Shown here one piece after another: positions 10,284 to 19,007 of a stretch of DNA of 64,000 bases. Below the pieces are notes generated by a model. It saw only the letters and a list, made by a program, of their open reading frames with translations, had not been told where the DNA came from and made no database searches. Within the stretch, counting starts at the first letter, position 1, and every line of letters begins with the position of its first letter. The stretch covers positions 1 through 64,000 of the forward strand of contig DASYCE010000031.1 of NCBI GenBank assembly GCA_036500345.1, written 5' to 3'. This DNA comes from Gemmatimonadales bacterium. GTDB taxonomy: Bacteria > Gemmatimonadota > Gemmatimonadetes > Gemmatimonadales > GWC2-71-9. Made by a program: the position numbers and the translations under genes.

Positions 10284-11590
10284 AGCACCGCGAGCGTGGA
10301 CTGTTCCACGCTTCCCATGAAGGTTGAACCTGTCGTTCCCGTCAACCGGACGTCGTGATATTCCCCGACCGACGACGGCGGGAGATCGAGCAGCACGAGA
10401 AAGTTCTGGCGCGTCCGGGCCAACATCATGTCGCCCCGCTTTGCCGGGCGCTCTACCAGCGCTTCGTGCACCTGCCCAACTCGCGCGGCGTTGCGGCGAC
10501 GGACCTGCGAGCGGACCAGATCGATCAGTCGCGCCAGGCGCTCGCTCCCCACCTCGTCGTCGACGCGATCGCGCAGGCGTTCCGCCGGCGTCCCCTCGCG
10601 CACCGAATACTTGAAGGTGTAGGCGTCGTCAAAACCAGCTTCCTCGACGAGGGTCATCGTTTCGGCGAACTGCGCGTCGGTCTCGCCCGGGAAGCCGACG
10701 ATGATATCGGTCGACATGGTGATCGCCGGCATCGCCGCGCGAAGCTCGCCCGCCACGTCGAGATACCGCTCTCGTGTATACCGGCGCAGCATGCGCCGGA
10801 GCACCGCATTCGATCCGCTCTGCACCGGCAGATGGACATGGTCGCAGACCGCCGGCGTCGTGGCCATCGCCTCGATCACCGCCGGGGTGAAATCGGTCGG
10901 ATACGGCGAGGTAAACCGGATGCGACGCAACCCATCCACCGCACCGACGGCGCGCAACAGTTCCGCGAAGTCGTGCTCGCCATCGTGGTACGAATTGACC
11001 GTCTGCCCGAGGAGTGTCACCTCGGTCGTCCCCGCGTCGGCCAGCTGCCGCACCTCGGCGACCACGTCGGCGAGTCGCCGGCTTCGCTCCGGACCGCGCG
11101 TCGTCGGTACGATGCAGAAGGTGCAGCGATAATCGCAGCCGCGCTGCACCGTCACGAATGCGGTCGGACCCGATTCACGCAGCTGCGGGATCTCTTCGTA
11201 ATGCTCCCAGCTGCGGTACTCGACGTCGACCTGGCGTTCCCCTGTCCCGGCGTGCGCCAGAAGCTCGGGGAGATTGCGGTATCCGTCCGGACCGACGACG
11301 AGGTCGACCGCGGGGACTCGTTCGAGCAGTATCGGTCCCAGCCGCTGGGCCATGCACCCGACCACGCCGAGGACCGTGCCGGGCCGCTTGTGGCGCTGCA
11401 GCTCGCCAACCCGGCCGATCACCCGCTGTTCCGCATTGTCCCGCACGGCACAGGTGTTGACCAGGATGACGTCGGAACCTTCCGGCACGGGCGACTGGGA
11501 ATAGCCGTCCCGCGCGAGGACGCCGAGCATCAGTTCGGAGTCCGCCACGTTCATCTGGCAGCCGTAGGTTTCGACGTAGATCTGCTTCAT
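10280..11590 (-). CDS. miaB: tRNA-2-methylthio-N6-dimethylallyladenosine synthase
   Basis: Radical-SAM methylthiotransferase that converts i6A37 to ms2i6A37 in tRNAs reading UNN codons. The 436 residues show the N-terminal UPF0004 domain with its iron-sulfur cysteines (ETYGCQMN, NTCAVRDNAEQ, VGCMAQRLG). The radical-SAM CxxxCxxC motif is in GCDYRCTFCIVP near residue 155, and a TRAM domain closes the C-terminus. There is no ribosome site ahead of the ATG. Instead TATACT ends 9 nt upstream, which suggests a leaderless or nearly leaderless message. It heads the miaB-comFB-comEC-fbp run. Confidence 0.96.
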   Translation of the reverse strand: MKQIYVETYGCQMNVADSELMLGVLARDGYSQSPVPEGSDVILVNTCAVRDNAEQRVIGRVGELQRHKRPGTVLGVVGCMAQRLGPILLERVPAVDLVVGPDGYRNLPELLAHAGTGERQVDVEYRSWEHYEEIPQLRESGPTAFVTVQRGCDYRCTFCIVPTTRGPERSRRLADVVAEVRQLADAGTTEVTLLGQTVNSYHDGEHDFAELLRAVGAVDGLRRIRFTSPYPTDFTPAVIEAMATTPAVCDHVHLPVQSGSNAVLRRMLRRYTRERYLDVAGELRAAMPAITMSTDIIVGFPGETDAQFAETMTLVEEAGFDDAYTFKYSVREGTPAERLRDRVDDEVGSERLARLIDLVRSQVRRRNAARVGQVHEALVERPAKRGDMMLARTRQNFLVLLDLPPSSVGEYHDVRLTGTTGSTFMGSVEQSTLAVL

Positions 11591-11599
11591 CTGGATGGG

Positions 11600-11605
11600 A
11601 GTATA
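11600..11605 (-). promoter_or_regulatory. Candidate -10 element (TATACT) of miaB
   Basis: On the minus strand TATACT ends 9 nt before the miaB ATG, with no Shine-Dalgarno sequence between. Transcription starting 6-7 nt downstream would leave a leader of only a few nucleotides. No good -35 hexamer is visible at 16-18 nt (best ACTGTC). Confidence 0.45.
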
Positions 11606-11614
11606 CTGCGGCGC

Positions 11615-11633
11615 GGTGGCAGACAGTGCCGCC
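11615..11633 (-). terminator. Possible weak hairpin after the upstream miaB-side gap
   Basis: On the minus strand GGCGGCA and TGCCACC can pair (6 of 7 positions) around a CTGTC loop, in the gap between the beta-barrel-like gene stop and miaB. There is no T-run. It could be a terminator for the upstream gene or chance in GC-rich DNA. Confidence 0.25.
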
Positions 11634-11634
11634 G

Positions 11635-12828
11635 CTACTGGCCGATCGTCGGCGGGCGGACGGAGATCCCGACGGTAATCACCGTCGCGCCCTCGGTGTA
11701 ACCGCTTCCCTGCGACCGCCAGATCCGCTCGATCGCGATATCAAAGCCGCCGCGATCGGCGGCAAACCGCCGGCCGGTACCGAGTGATACGCCGAACTCG
11801 TGAGGCTGCGGATCGGTGGCGAGCAGGAACGGGAGCGTGGTGTAGTGCGCGCCCAGGCGGAGCGGATACTTGAGCGGCTGGCGCGCGTTGCGGATCAGCT
11901 CGATGCCGCCATTGATCCCGACGGTATTGCGAGCGCCGGGCGCCCCTTCCGCCTGGATCGCGGAATCCGCGACCGACCAGTTCCGCGTGATCCCCGACGC
12001 CACCAGCGAAAGGCGTGATGTCACCGCGGCACGGATCCCGGCCGTGAACGTGGTCGGCATGGCGACCGATCCGACCGATGACGTCGGGAACTGCACCTGC
12101 CCAAGTCCGGTCGAATCGCGGTCAATCCCGACCGCGCCGTCGTGGCGAAACGATGCCGCGATCTCCACGCCGTGCACCGGATTCCAGAGCGCCCCGATGG
12201 AAACACCAGTGCCGCTGTAGGACAGTTCCGCTGTTTCCGCCGGCGAGAGATAGGTCGTGTCTTCCCAGAAGCGCCTCGATACCAACCGGTTCGACCCGGT
12301 GAGGAAGTGCACCGCGGCGCCGACCGCCAGCCTGGTGTTGACCACCCACGCGCCACCGATGCGCAGATCATCGATCCCGCCGCGCGACGACAACGTGTCA
12401 TGCACCTCGACCGGCACGCCGCGTGGCGACGCCTGTCCGTCGCTGACCACCGTGAAATCGCGGTCGGTATAGAGCGAGTAGCTCACCCCGAGGGCAATGC
12501 GCCGATGAGCGACCGGACCGCCGATGAGAATCTGGGGAAAGCGGGTGTCACGCGTCGACAGCGTGCCGGCCGGATTGGTGCTGCTCCGCCAGTCGCCGCT
12601 CGAGGTGAACAGCGCCGTCGCCGTGGAGAGGGTCCCCAGCGCCGCCGGGTTGGTTGACGACTGGCCGTCGAAGATCGACTCCGCGCCTCCCAGGCCCAGC
12701 GAATACGCCGATGCCTCGCGCCCCGGAAGTCCCAGTCCGCGGATGCCAAACTGCGACGCCTGCGCGAACGCGCGCCCGGTGATACCGAGCAGGCCGAAGA
12801 CAGCGAGCGTCGCAATCCGTTGCCTCAT
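11635..12828 (-). CDS. Exported outer-membrane beta-barrel-like protein
   Basis: A 397-residue protein with a signal peptide (MRQRIATLAVFGLLGITGRAFA, likely cut after AFA). The mature part opens with FGIRGLGLPGREASAYSLGLGGAESI. Repeated short amphipathic strands of 8-10 residues follow, and it ends with a strand-like aromatic/hydrophobic segment (TEGATVITVGISV). The opening, with a conserved Gly-rich stretch and an early STNPAAL motif, recalls the FadL/OmpP1-PorV group, where NPA near the N-terminus is typical. Cargo is unknown. It starts immediately after the stop of a lipoprotein gene (TAG then ATG), so the two are probably made together and may work as a pair at the outer membrane. Confidence 0.7.
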   Translation of the reverse strand: MRQRIATLAVFGLLGITGRAFAQASQFGIRGLGLPGREASAYSLGLGGAESIFDGQSSTNPAALGTLSTATALFTSSGDWRSSTNPAGTLSTRDTRFPQILIGGPVAHRRIALGVSYSLYTDRDFTVVSDGQASPRGVPVEVHDTLSSRGGIDDLRIGGAWVVNTRLAVGAAVHFLTGSNRLVSRRFWEDTTYLSPAETAELSYSGTGVSIGALWNPVHGVEIAASFRHDGAVGIDRDSTGLGQVQFPTSSVGSVAMPTTFTAGIRAAVTSRLSLVASGITRNWSVADSAIQAEGAPGARNTVGINGGIELIRNARQPLKYPLRLGAHYTTLPFLLATDPQPHEFGVSLGTGRRFAADRGGFDIAIERIWRSQGSGYTEGATVITVGISVRPPTIGQ

Positions 12829-14022
12829 CTAGAAGCCTCCGAAGGCAAACGGCGGACGATAGGTGATCCGGAGCGTCGGCGCCCCCACCGCGGCTCGCGT
12901 CGACCGGAAGAGCGGGAAGATGAACGTGCCGCCTTCCTGCGCGAGCGACAACCGGATGACGGATGGCGTCGGTGTCTTCCCCTGCCATGCCTGTATCAGC
13001 GGGGCGATTTCGAGCGAGACGTCCTGCGTCCCGGGGAGGAGCGGTACTGCCGCGGTGAGACCGATGATCAGCGGCGATTTTGCCCCGAAATCGGTGAGCT
13101 CCGTTCCCGCCACCAGCTGCGCGGTGTCAGCCGGTATGCCGATGACCGGCGCATCGGCGTGCAGCTCCAGCGTGGCGCGGATGATCGTGGCCGAGTCCCG
13201 GAGATACTCGGGAAGTGCGAAGCGAATGAAGCTCCGCGATACCGGAATCCCGCCCACCGCCAGCAGCGTTGCCGGCGGCGGAGGGTTGGGCGCCGAGATC
13301 GTGAAGAAGTCGCTCGCAATGCGCCCCAACGCTTGCGGCTTGAGCGAGTCAACAACACCGTTCGCTTCGACATACGTGGTGAGGAGCGGCGCAAAGGCCC
13401 CCGACGCCGGAGTCCCGATCCGCGCCGCGGTAGCGGAGTCGGCGCGGACGCGTATGCCGATTTCGAGGATCGTGCTGTCGGACGGCACGAATCCCAGGCT
13501 CGCGAGCGAGTCGCCCGAGAACGTGATATGGACGATCCCGTTCGCGGCCGACACCCCCTCGGGGACCGAGGCGATCAGGTTGGCCGGCGTCATCTGGGCG
13601 TCGACATCGGCCAGCGAGGCAGTGGAGTCGAGCTTCGGCGAGAGACGGTAGATCTCGAGGACGAAATTGTTGGTCGTCGTGTCCCGTGCCTGGAGGCCGA
13701 CTTCGAGCGCCACCGAATCAACCGTGAAGGTCCGGCTCGTGTCCGACACCAGCACCGAGTCGGTTCGCGGGAAGAAGCGAATGACGGCGCGATTCTCTCC
13801 GTAGACGCCGCCGCTCGATGTGAGCAGCGAGGTCAGGTTCGACTGCTCGATGAACCCGGTGAAGCTGGAATCGCCATTGGGGATCGGCGACAGTGTCGTG
13901 TCACGGAACACCGATTGGCCGCCCGGGCAGAACGACGGGCAGGTCCCGGGAGTGGTCAGGTGCTCGGTACAGGCAGCAGCGACCACTGCGGTGAGGACGA
14001 CGGCAGCGATGCGCCACTTCAC
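12829..14022 (-). CDS. Lipoprotein with two beta-rich repeats
   Basis: A 397-residue protein starting at a GTG (14022) that overlaps the cdd stop (GTGA). The first 17 residues are a lipoprotein signal: VKWRIAAVVLTAVVAAA followed by Cys, the likely lipidation site. Two more cysteines follow (TCPSFC). The rest is Ser/Thr/Asp-rich with two related blocks: ENRAVIRFFP...TVDSVALEVGL, near residue 70, and SRSFIRFALPEYL...IRATLELHA near residue 255. Each resembles a jelly-roll module of the type that gives IRF...A.LEL patterns in surface proteins. Function is unknown. It directly precedes the beta-barrel-like gene, suggesting an outer-membrane-anchored partner. Confidence 0.7.
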   Translation of the reverse strand: MKWRIAAVVLTAVVAAACTEHLTTPGTCPSFCPGGQSVFRDTTLSPIPNGDSSFTGFIEQSNLTSLLTSSGGVYGENRAVIRFFPRTDSVLVSDTSRTFTVDSVALEVGLQARDTTTNNFVLEIYRLSPKLDSTASLADVDAQMTPANLIASVPEGVSAANGIVHITFSGDSLASLGFVPSDSTILEIGIRVRADSATAARIGTPASGAFAPLLTTYVEANGVVDSLKPQALGRIASDFFTISAPNPPPPATLLAVGGIPVSRSFIRFALPEYLRDSATIIRATLELHADAPVIGIPADTAQLVAGTELTDFGAKSPLIIGLTAAVPLLPGTQDVSLEIAPLIQAWQGKTPTPSVIRLSLAQEGGTFIFPLFRSTRAAVGAPTLRITYRPPFAFGGF

Positions 14023-14402
14023 TTGAGCATCTCCGCCGTGAATCCGGCCGGGAGCAGCTCGCGCATCGTCCATTGCTGGCTGAGCTCGCCGGCGCAACTT
14101 TCGACGACGAGATCGGGGGCGAATTCCGACAGGACCTGGCGGCACGCGCCGCAGGGCGCCACCGGCTCCGCGGCGTCGCTCACCAGTACCATCCGGCGGA
14201 AGCGCTGGTGCCCGGCGGAGACCGCGGCGACAACCGCGCTTCGTTCGGCGCAGATCGTCAACCCGTACGACGCATTCTCGACGTTGCAGCCGGCGAAGAC
14301 GGTGCCATCGTCGGTTTCGAGTGCCGCCCCGACGCGAAAATGCGAAAAGGGAGCATACGCCCGGTCGCGGGCCGCTTCGGCCACAGCTCGCAACGACGTC
14401 AC
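14019..14402 (-). CDS. cdd: Cytidine deaminase
   Basis: Zinc hydrolase that turns cytidine and deoxycytidine into uridine and deoxyuridine in pyrimidine salvage. The 127-residue length is that of the tetrameric class. Zinc ligands and the catalytic Glu are in TICAERSAVVAAV and PCGACRQVLSEFAP. FRVGAALETDDGTVFAGCNVENASYG is the substrate loop ahead of them. The start at GTG 14402 gives the normal N-terminus and overlaps the deoB stop by 4 nt. It pairs naturally with deoB: together they recycle nucleosides and channel deoxyribose phosphate. Confidence 0.95.
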   Translation of the reverse strand: MTSLRAVAEAARDRAYAPFSHFRVGAALETDDGTVFAGCNVENASYGLTICAERSAVVAAVSAGHQRFRRMVLVSDAAEPVAPCGACRQVLSEFAPDLVVESCAGELSQQWTMRELLPAGFTAEMLK

Positions 14403-15565
14403 GCTACCCAGATATCGCTCAGGAATGACTGCCCAGCGGCAAGCGCGGGTACGCCCAGGAACTCGGCAATGGTCTGGCCGACGTCGGCGAACGTCCGGCG
14501 TTCGCCGAGATCGATGGCGCGGACGCGCGGACCGGTCGCGAGGATGGGGACGCACTCCCGCGCGTGGTCCGTCGAAGCGGTGGTGGGATCGTTGCCATGG
14601 TCGGCTGTGAAGATAATCAGGTCCTCATCACGGGCTTCCCGCAAAAACTGAGGAACCCAGCGATCGAGATCGATGAGTCCGCCCGCGAAGCCGGCCACGT
14701 CATTGCGATGTCCCCAGCTCTGATCGAACTCGATGACGTTGGCGAAGAGGAAGCCGTGGTCGAGCGCGGCCATCTTCTGATCGATCAAGGCATACGCGTC
14801 CGGATTCGTCGCCGCGTGGGTGCTGGTGATCCCCCGCCCCGCAAAGAGATCGTCGACCTTCCCCACGCCCACAACTGGAACGCCCGCAGTGGCGAGATGG
14901 TCGAGCAGCGTCGGCCGGGGCGGCTCAAGCGAAAAGTCCTTGCGGTTGGCGGTCCGCACCCAATGCCCCGGAGTCCCGCGAAACGGCCTCGCGATCACGC
15001 GCGAGACGCTGTGCGGGCCGGTGAGAAGTTCTCGCGCCGTGCGGCACGCGGCGTACAATTCGTCGAGCGGCACGACATCCTCGTGCGCCGCGATCTGGAA
15101 CACGGAGTCCGCCGACGTGTAGACGATCCACTGCCCCGTTGCGAGATGCTCCGATCCCAGTTCGTCCAGAATCGCTGTTCCCGACGCGGCCTTGTTCCCG
15201 ATCACCGCGCGCCCGGTGCGGCCGCCAAATTCGGCCAGCAGCGCCGGGGGAAATCCTTGCGGATAGGTGGGGAATGGCGTCTCCAGCACGACGCCGCAGA
15301 GTTCCCAATGCCCCGTGGTGCTGTCCTTCCCGGCGCTGGTGGGCTGGGCCCAGCCATGTGCCGCCCGCGGATGCGGCGTCTCGGGAATCCCGCTGTCGCC
15401 ACAGTGCCCGAGCCCGAGGGACTGCAGGTGCTGGAGATGCAACTCCGGCCGTGCCCGCATCACATGCCCCAGGGTGGCGCTTCCTGCATCGCCGTACACC
15501 GCCGCGTCGTGCGCCAGCCCCACACCGACTCCGTCGAGCACGATCAGTGCAGCGCGGCGCGTCAC
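14399..15565 (-). CDS. deoB: Phosphopentomutase
   Basis: Interconverts (deoxy)ribose 1-phosphate and 5-phosphate in nucleoside catabolism. The 388 residues belong to the alkaline phosphatase superfamily. LIVLDGVGVG near the N-terminus carries the first metal Asp, and the central KDSTTGHWELCG carries the phosphorylatable Thr. TADHGNDPTTASTDHARE near residue 340 carries the second metal site. The ATG overlaps the DUF1844 gene stop by 4 nt. It lies in an alr-DUF1844-deoB-cdd-lipoprotein-barrel run, mixing wall, salvage and envelope functions. Confidence 0.95.
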   Translation of the reverse strand: MTRRAALIVLDGVGVGLAHDAAVYGDAGSATLGHVMRARPELHLQHLQSLGLGHCGDSGIPETPHPRAAHGWAQPTSAGKDSTTGHWELCGVVLETPFPTYPQGFPPALLAEFGGRTGRAVIGNKAASGTAILDELGSEHLATGQWIVYTSADSVFQIAAHEDVVPLDELYAACRTARELLTGPHSVSRVIARPFRGTPGHWVRTANRKDFSLEPPRPTLLDHLATAGVPVVGVGKVDDLFAGRGITSTHAATNPDAYALIDQKMAALDHGFLFANVIEFDQSWGHRNDVAGFAGGLIDLDRWVPQFLREARDEDLIIFTADHGNDPTTASTDHARECVPILATGPRVRAIDLGERRTFADVGQTIAEFLGVPALAAGQSFLSDIWVA

Positions 15566-15813
15566 ATGACCTTCCCGGTGGCGAAGCGGAAGCGCAGTGC
15601 GGTCAGTGCCTGCTCCACCAGGCGGCTCTCATCGGCGTCGAGATTCCCGCGCGTCTTCTCCTGGAGAGCCGCCAGCGTGTCGATCAAGGTCTGCGCGAGC
15701 TGCCGCGCGTTGGTCGCGCCGGCTTCTTCGGCTCCCGGCGGCAGCTGGCCGTCGAGCGCCGCGTTAGCCTGGCCGGCAATTCCGAGGACCAGCGATGCGA
15801 AGTGCGGATTCAT
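15562..15813 (-). CDS. DUF1844-family protein
   Basis: An 83-residue, probably all-helical cytosolic protein. FASLVLGIAGQANAALDGQL, then NARQLAQTLIDTLAALQEKT and the closing RLVEQALTALRFRF are the pattern of DUF1844. This family is found next to varied housekeeping genes and has no established activity. There are no cysteines, metal motifs or signal peptide. It overlaps alr upstream and deoB downstream by 4 nt each, so it is certainly translated as part of this operon. I cannot propose a role. Confidence 0.8.
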   Translation of the reverse strand: MNPHFASLVLGIAGQANAALDGQLPPGAEEAGATNARQLAQTLIDTLAALQEKTRGNLDADESRLVEQALTALRFRFATGKVM

Positions 15814-16892
15814 TCGTGCCTGTGGTAGCGGCGTGGCAGCCGCGGACTGAGTGCGGTGAGAAGTTCGTAGCCGACCGTCCCCGCGAGCGCAGCCTGTTCT
15901 TCGAGCGTCACCAAACCGCCGAAGAGCGTCGCGACATCACCGATTGCGACCGGCAAGTCTCCCGCGTCGACGAGGATGTGATCCATCATGACGCGCCCGA
16001 CGATTCGCACCCGCTGTCCGAGGAGTTCCGCCGCACCCGCATTCGACAGCTGTCGATGGATCCCGTCAGCGTATCCGATCGCGATCGTCGCGATCGTCGT
16101 CTGATTGGGAGCGCGCCAGGTGCCGTCATAGCCGATCGGCGTCCCCGCCGGGACGCGACGGATCGCCACCACCCGCGCTCGCACCGCGACAACCGGGATG
16201 CTGTCGAGTCCGGGCACGCGCCCTCCGTACAGATGGATCCCCGGTCGCGTCACATCCCCCGCGTAGGCTGTTCCGTATGCGCCAGCGCCGGACGACGCCG
16301 CATGCAGTACCGCCGGGCGCCTTCCCAGCAACGCAATCGCCTGCTGGAATCGTTTCCATTGCTGCGCCGTCCCTTCCGCATCGTGGCCGGCCGAATGGAA
16401 CATGGTAAAGATGCCCTCCCATCCGGCAGCGTCGCTGAGCAGATTGCGGACCTGGGCGAGCATCTTGCCGTCGTTCCACACGAAGCCCGAGCGCCCCATG
16501 CCGGTGTCGATCTCCAGATGGAACGGGCCGCCACCGTGGGAGAGCCAGGCGTCGAGGGCGTCGAGATCACCGATGCTGGGCCGGGCGGCCACGGCGTTGA
16601 CGAACTCGATCATCGACGGCACCAGCGGCGTGAAGATCACGATCGGCCGGACGATGCCGTTGACGTGCAGTTCGCGGGCCTCGTCAACCGTGGCGACGCC
16701 ATATCCCCACGGTTCGACTTCGGCCAGTGCTCTCGCGACCATGAGCGCGCCAAGGCCGTAACCGTCGGCCTTCACCATCGGCAGCAGCGGAACCCGTGTC
16801 GCGGCACGGAAGGACTGGGCGTTGCGGACCAGGGCGTCCAGGTCGATATCGACCCAGGCGCGCGCGGTGTCAGGAGTCAGTCGTTTGCGCAC
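15810..16892 (-). CDS. alr: Alanine racemase
   Basis: PLP enzyme that makes D-alanine for peptidoglycan. The 360 residues show a TIM-barrel with the PLP lysine in LPMVKADGYGLGA near residue 40. LEIDTGMGRSGF is near residue 135, and the C-terminal domain carries the second catalytic Tyr in AIGYADGIHRQL near residue 260. The D-alanine it supplies is used by the murF step encoded 24 kb away. The start is a GTG at 16892 without a ribosome site. The gene diverges from mazG with only 29 bp between the two starts. Confidence 0.96.
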   Translation of the reverse strand: MRKRLTPDTARAWVDIDLDALVRNAQSFRAATRVPLLPMVKADGYGLGALMVARALAEVEPWGYGVATVDEARELHVNGIVRPIVIFTPLVPSMIEFVNAVAARPSIGDLDALDAWLSHGGGPFHLEIDTGMGRSGFVWNDGKMLAQVRNLLSDAAGWEGIFTMFHSAGHDAEGTAQQWKRFQQAIALLGRRPAVLHAASSGAGAYGTAYAGDVTRPGIHLYGGRVPGLDSIPVVAVRARVVAIRRVPAGTPIGYDGTWRAPNQTTIATIAIGYADGIHRQLSNAGAAELLGQRVRIVGRVMMDHILVDAGDLPVAIGDVATLFGGLVTLEEQAALAGTVGYELLTALSPRLPRRYHRHE

Positions 16893-16898
16893 GATGGG

Positions 16899-16927
16899 AG
16901 ACTAGGACCCCGGGGGATTGGATGCAA
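16899..16927 (-). promoter_or_regulatory. Candidate alr promoter overlapping the mazG start codon
   Basis: On the minus strand TTGCAT and TAGTCT are separated by exactly 17 nt. TAGTCT ends 6 nt before the alr GTG and there is no ribosome site, which would make alr leaderless. The -35 box coincides with the first codons of the divergent mazG gene. Matches to consensus are moderate, so this is a proposal. Confidence 0.4.
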
Positions 16928-17686
16928 GATGATTCGGCGCTTCAGCGCGCCGTGGCGATGGTGGCAGACCTGCGCGCGCGTTGCGATTGGGATCGGGTGC
17001 AGACGCGGGAGACCCTCCGGCCCTATCTCATCGAGGAAGTGCACGAACTCGATGCCGCGCTGGCGGCGAATCAGCGCGACGCGATCCGCGACGAAGTCGC
17101 CGACCTCATGCTTCACCTCGCCTGGCAGCTCGCCCTGGGCGCGGAACTGGGTGAATTCACTCCCGACGACATCGCCGACCAGCTGGTGGCGAAGATGCGT
17201 CGGCGCCATCCGCACCTCTTTGCCCAGGGCGACCGGGAAGCGTGGCAGCAGCTCAAGGCGCGTGAACGACCCCCGGGAACCGGCACCCTCGACGGCCTTC
17301 CCGCAACGCTGCCGGCGCTCCTCCTCGCCTTCCGCCTGCAGGAGCGCGCCGCCGGCGTTGGTTTTGACTGGCCCGATACCGCCGGACCGGCGAACAAGGT
17401 GCGCGAAGAACTCGGCGAGGTCGAAGCCGAACTCGGGGCGACGGCGACCGGAACCCCTCCCGATGCGCTGGTCGACGAGGTCGGCGATCTCCTCTTCGCC
17501 GTCGTCAACCTCGCGCGGAAGGCCGGCGTCCATCCGAGCCTCGCGCTCGATCGCGCCAATCGAAAATTCCGGACGCGATTCGAACAGGTCGAAGGCCTCG
17601 CCCGCGAACGAGCGATCGCCCTGGACACGGCAGGGATCGACCGACTCGATGAGCTCTGGGATGAAGTGAAACGCCGATCGCCTTGA
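16922..17686 (+). CDS. mazG: Nucleoside triphosphate pyrophosphohydrolase MazG
   Basis: Hydrolyses (d)NTPs, including non-canonical ones, to monophosphates. The 254 residues hold two MazG helical domains. The first has the metal-binding EEVHELD and DEVADLMLH pair near residues 38-65; the second has REELGEVEAEL and DEVGDLLFAVVN near residues 160-205. That is the usual two-domain housekeeping form. The ATG at 16922 is preceded by a GGGGGA ribosome site; the longer frame upstream runs through alr coding sequence. It is the only plus-strand gene in the first 20 kb, and its tail overlaps a strong hairpin shared with asnS. Confidence 0.93.
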   Translation: MQDDSALQRAVAMVADLRARCDWDRVQTRETLRPYLIEEVHELDAALAANQRDAIRDEVADLMLHLAWQLALGAELGEFTPDDIADQLVAKMRRRHPHLFAQGDREAWQQLKARERPPGTGTLDGLPATLPALLLAFRLQERAAGVGFDWPDTAGPANKVREELGEVEAELGATATGTPPDALVDEVGDLLFAVVNLARKAGVHPSLALDRANRKFRTRFEQVEGLARERAIALDTAGIDRLDELWDEVKRRSP

Positions 17687-17698
17687 GCGGCGATCGGC
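17673..17698. terminator. Hairpin between convergent mazG and asnS
   Basis: A perfect 10 bp inverted repeat (gccgatcgcc / ggcgatcggc) encloses a 6 nt loop that contains the mazG stop codon. It sits between convergent mazG and asnS (stop at 17706), so it can act in both directions. Neither side has a T-run, so it is not a textbook intrinsic terminator. Confidence 0.55.
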
Positions 17699-17705
17699 TC
17701 GGCCG

Positions 17706-19007
17706 TCAGGGATAGAGCCGGTGAATCTGGCGCGGGAAGGCGATCGCTTCCCGGATATGAGGAATGCCGCAGATCCATGCGACGGTGCGTTCGAGGCCGA
17801 GGCCAAATCCCGAGTGCATGAACCCGCCATACTTTCGCAGGTCGAGATACCACTCGTACGTCTTCGGATCGAGCCCCTGCTCGCCGATGCGCGCAAGGAG
17901 ACGGTCGTAGTCGTCTTCGCGCTGCGACCCGCCGATGATCTCCCCGTACCCCTCGGGCGCCAGGCAATCGTTGTTCAGCACCGTGCGCGGGTCGTCGGGG
18001 TTCTCCTTCATGTAGAACGCCTTGACCTGCTTCGGATAGTTCATCACGAAGAGCGGCCGGTCGAACGATTTCGCCAGCGCCGTTTCGTCGTCCGCGCCCA
18101 GGTCCGTTCCCCACTGGATGTCGCTTCCCTCGCGCTGCAACGCGGCGATCGCGTCGGTGTAGGTCATCCGCGCAAATGGTGCCTTGACCTTTTCCAGCGG
18201 CGCGATGTCGCGCTCCAGTTCGGCAAGCTCGGCACGCCGCCGCTCGAGCACGCGACCAACGAGATACGAGACGAAATCTTCCTGCAAGCGCATGTTGTCG
18301 TTGCTGTCGGCAAAGGCAACCTCGGGCTCGCACATCCAGAATTCGGTCAGGTGGCGCCGCGTCTTCGACTTCTCGGCACGGAAGGTCGGCCCGAAGCAGT
18401 AGACCCGGCCGAGCGCGGCAGCCGCCGCCTCGACGTAGAGCTGGCCCGTCTGCGCCATGTAGGCGCGCCCAAGATCGAAATAGTCCGTGGCGAAAAGCTC
18501 ACCGGCATCCTCGCCGATCGACCCGGTCAGGATCGGCGTGTCGACGCGCGTGAAACCGCGATCATAGAAAAAGTCCGAGATCGCATGCTCGATTTCATTG
18601 CGGACACGCGCGACGGCAACCTGGCGGCGTGACCGGAGCCAGAGGTGCCGGTGCTCGAACAGGAATGCCGTTCCGTGTTCCTTGGGCGAAATCGGAAAGT
18701 CGACGCTCGGCGAGGTAACGGAGAGATCGGTGGCCGTCAGCTCGTAGCCACCCGGTGCACGCGCGTCGGCGCGGACGACGCCGGTCACGACGATGTTTGC
18801 TTCCTGCGTCAGCGTGCCGAGCCGCTCCCAGGCGCCTTCGATGAGCTCGTTGCGCGGGAAAACCGCCTGGACATAGCCGCTTCCGTCGCGCAGGACCACG
18901 AACGCGATCTTCCCCGACGAGCGGGTCGTCATGACCCACCCCCGGACGGACACGATGTCACCTGGATGTGCGTGGAGGTCGGCGATCGAAGCAAAGGTCG
19001 TCGGCAT
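17706..19007 (-). CDS. asnS: Asparaginyl-tRNA synthetase
   Basis: Class II synthetase charging tRNA-Asn. The 433 residues begin with an OB-fold anticodon domain (VSVRGWVMTTRSSGKIAFVVLRDGSGYVQ, broken here by the length rule into its N- and C-halves around residue 30). The catalytic core has motif 2 in GPTFRAEKSKTRRHL and TEFWMCEPE, and motif 3 in SGFGLGLERTVAWICG near the C-terminus. HLTEFWMCEPEV distinguishes AsnRS from AspRS. No ribosome site precedes the ATG; TAAGAT ends 5 nt upstream. It follows the zinc-ribbon protein gene by 12 nt. Confidence 0.95.
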   Translation of the reverse strand: MPTTFASIADLHAHPGDIVSVRGWVMTTRSSGKIAFVVLRDGSGYVQAVFPRNELIEGAWERLGTLTQEANIVVTGVVRADARAPGGYELTATDLSVTSPSVDFPISPKEHGTAFLFEHRHLWLRSRRQVAVARVRNEIEHAISDFFYDRGFTRVDTPILTGSIGEDAGELFATDYFDLGRAYMAQTGQLYVEAAAAALGRVYCFGPTFRAEKSKTRRHLTEFWMCEPEVAFADSNDNMRLQEDFVSYLVGRVLERRRAELAELERDIAPLEKVKAPFARMTYTDAIAALQREGSDIQWGTDLGADDETALAKSFDRPLFVMNYPKQVKAFYMKENPDDPRTVLNNDCLAPEGYGEIIGGSQREDDYDRLLARIGEQGLDPKTYEWYLDLRKYGGFMHSGFGLGLERTVAWICGIPHIREAIAFPRQIHRLYP

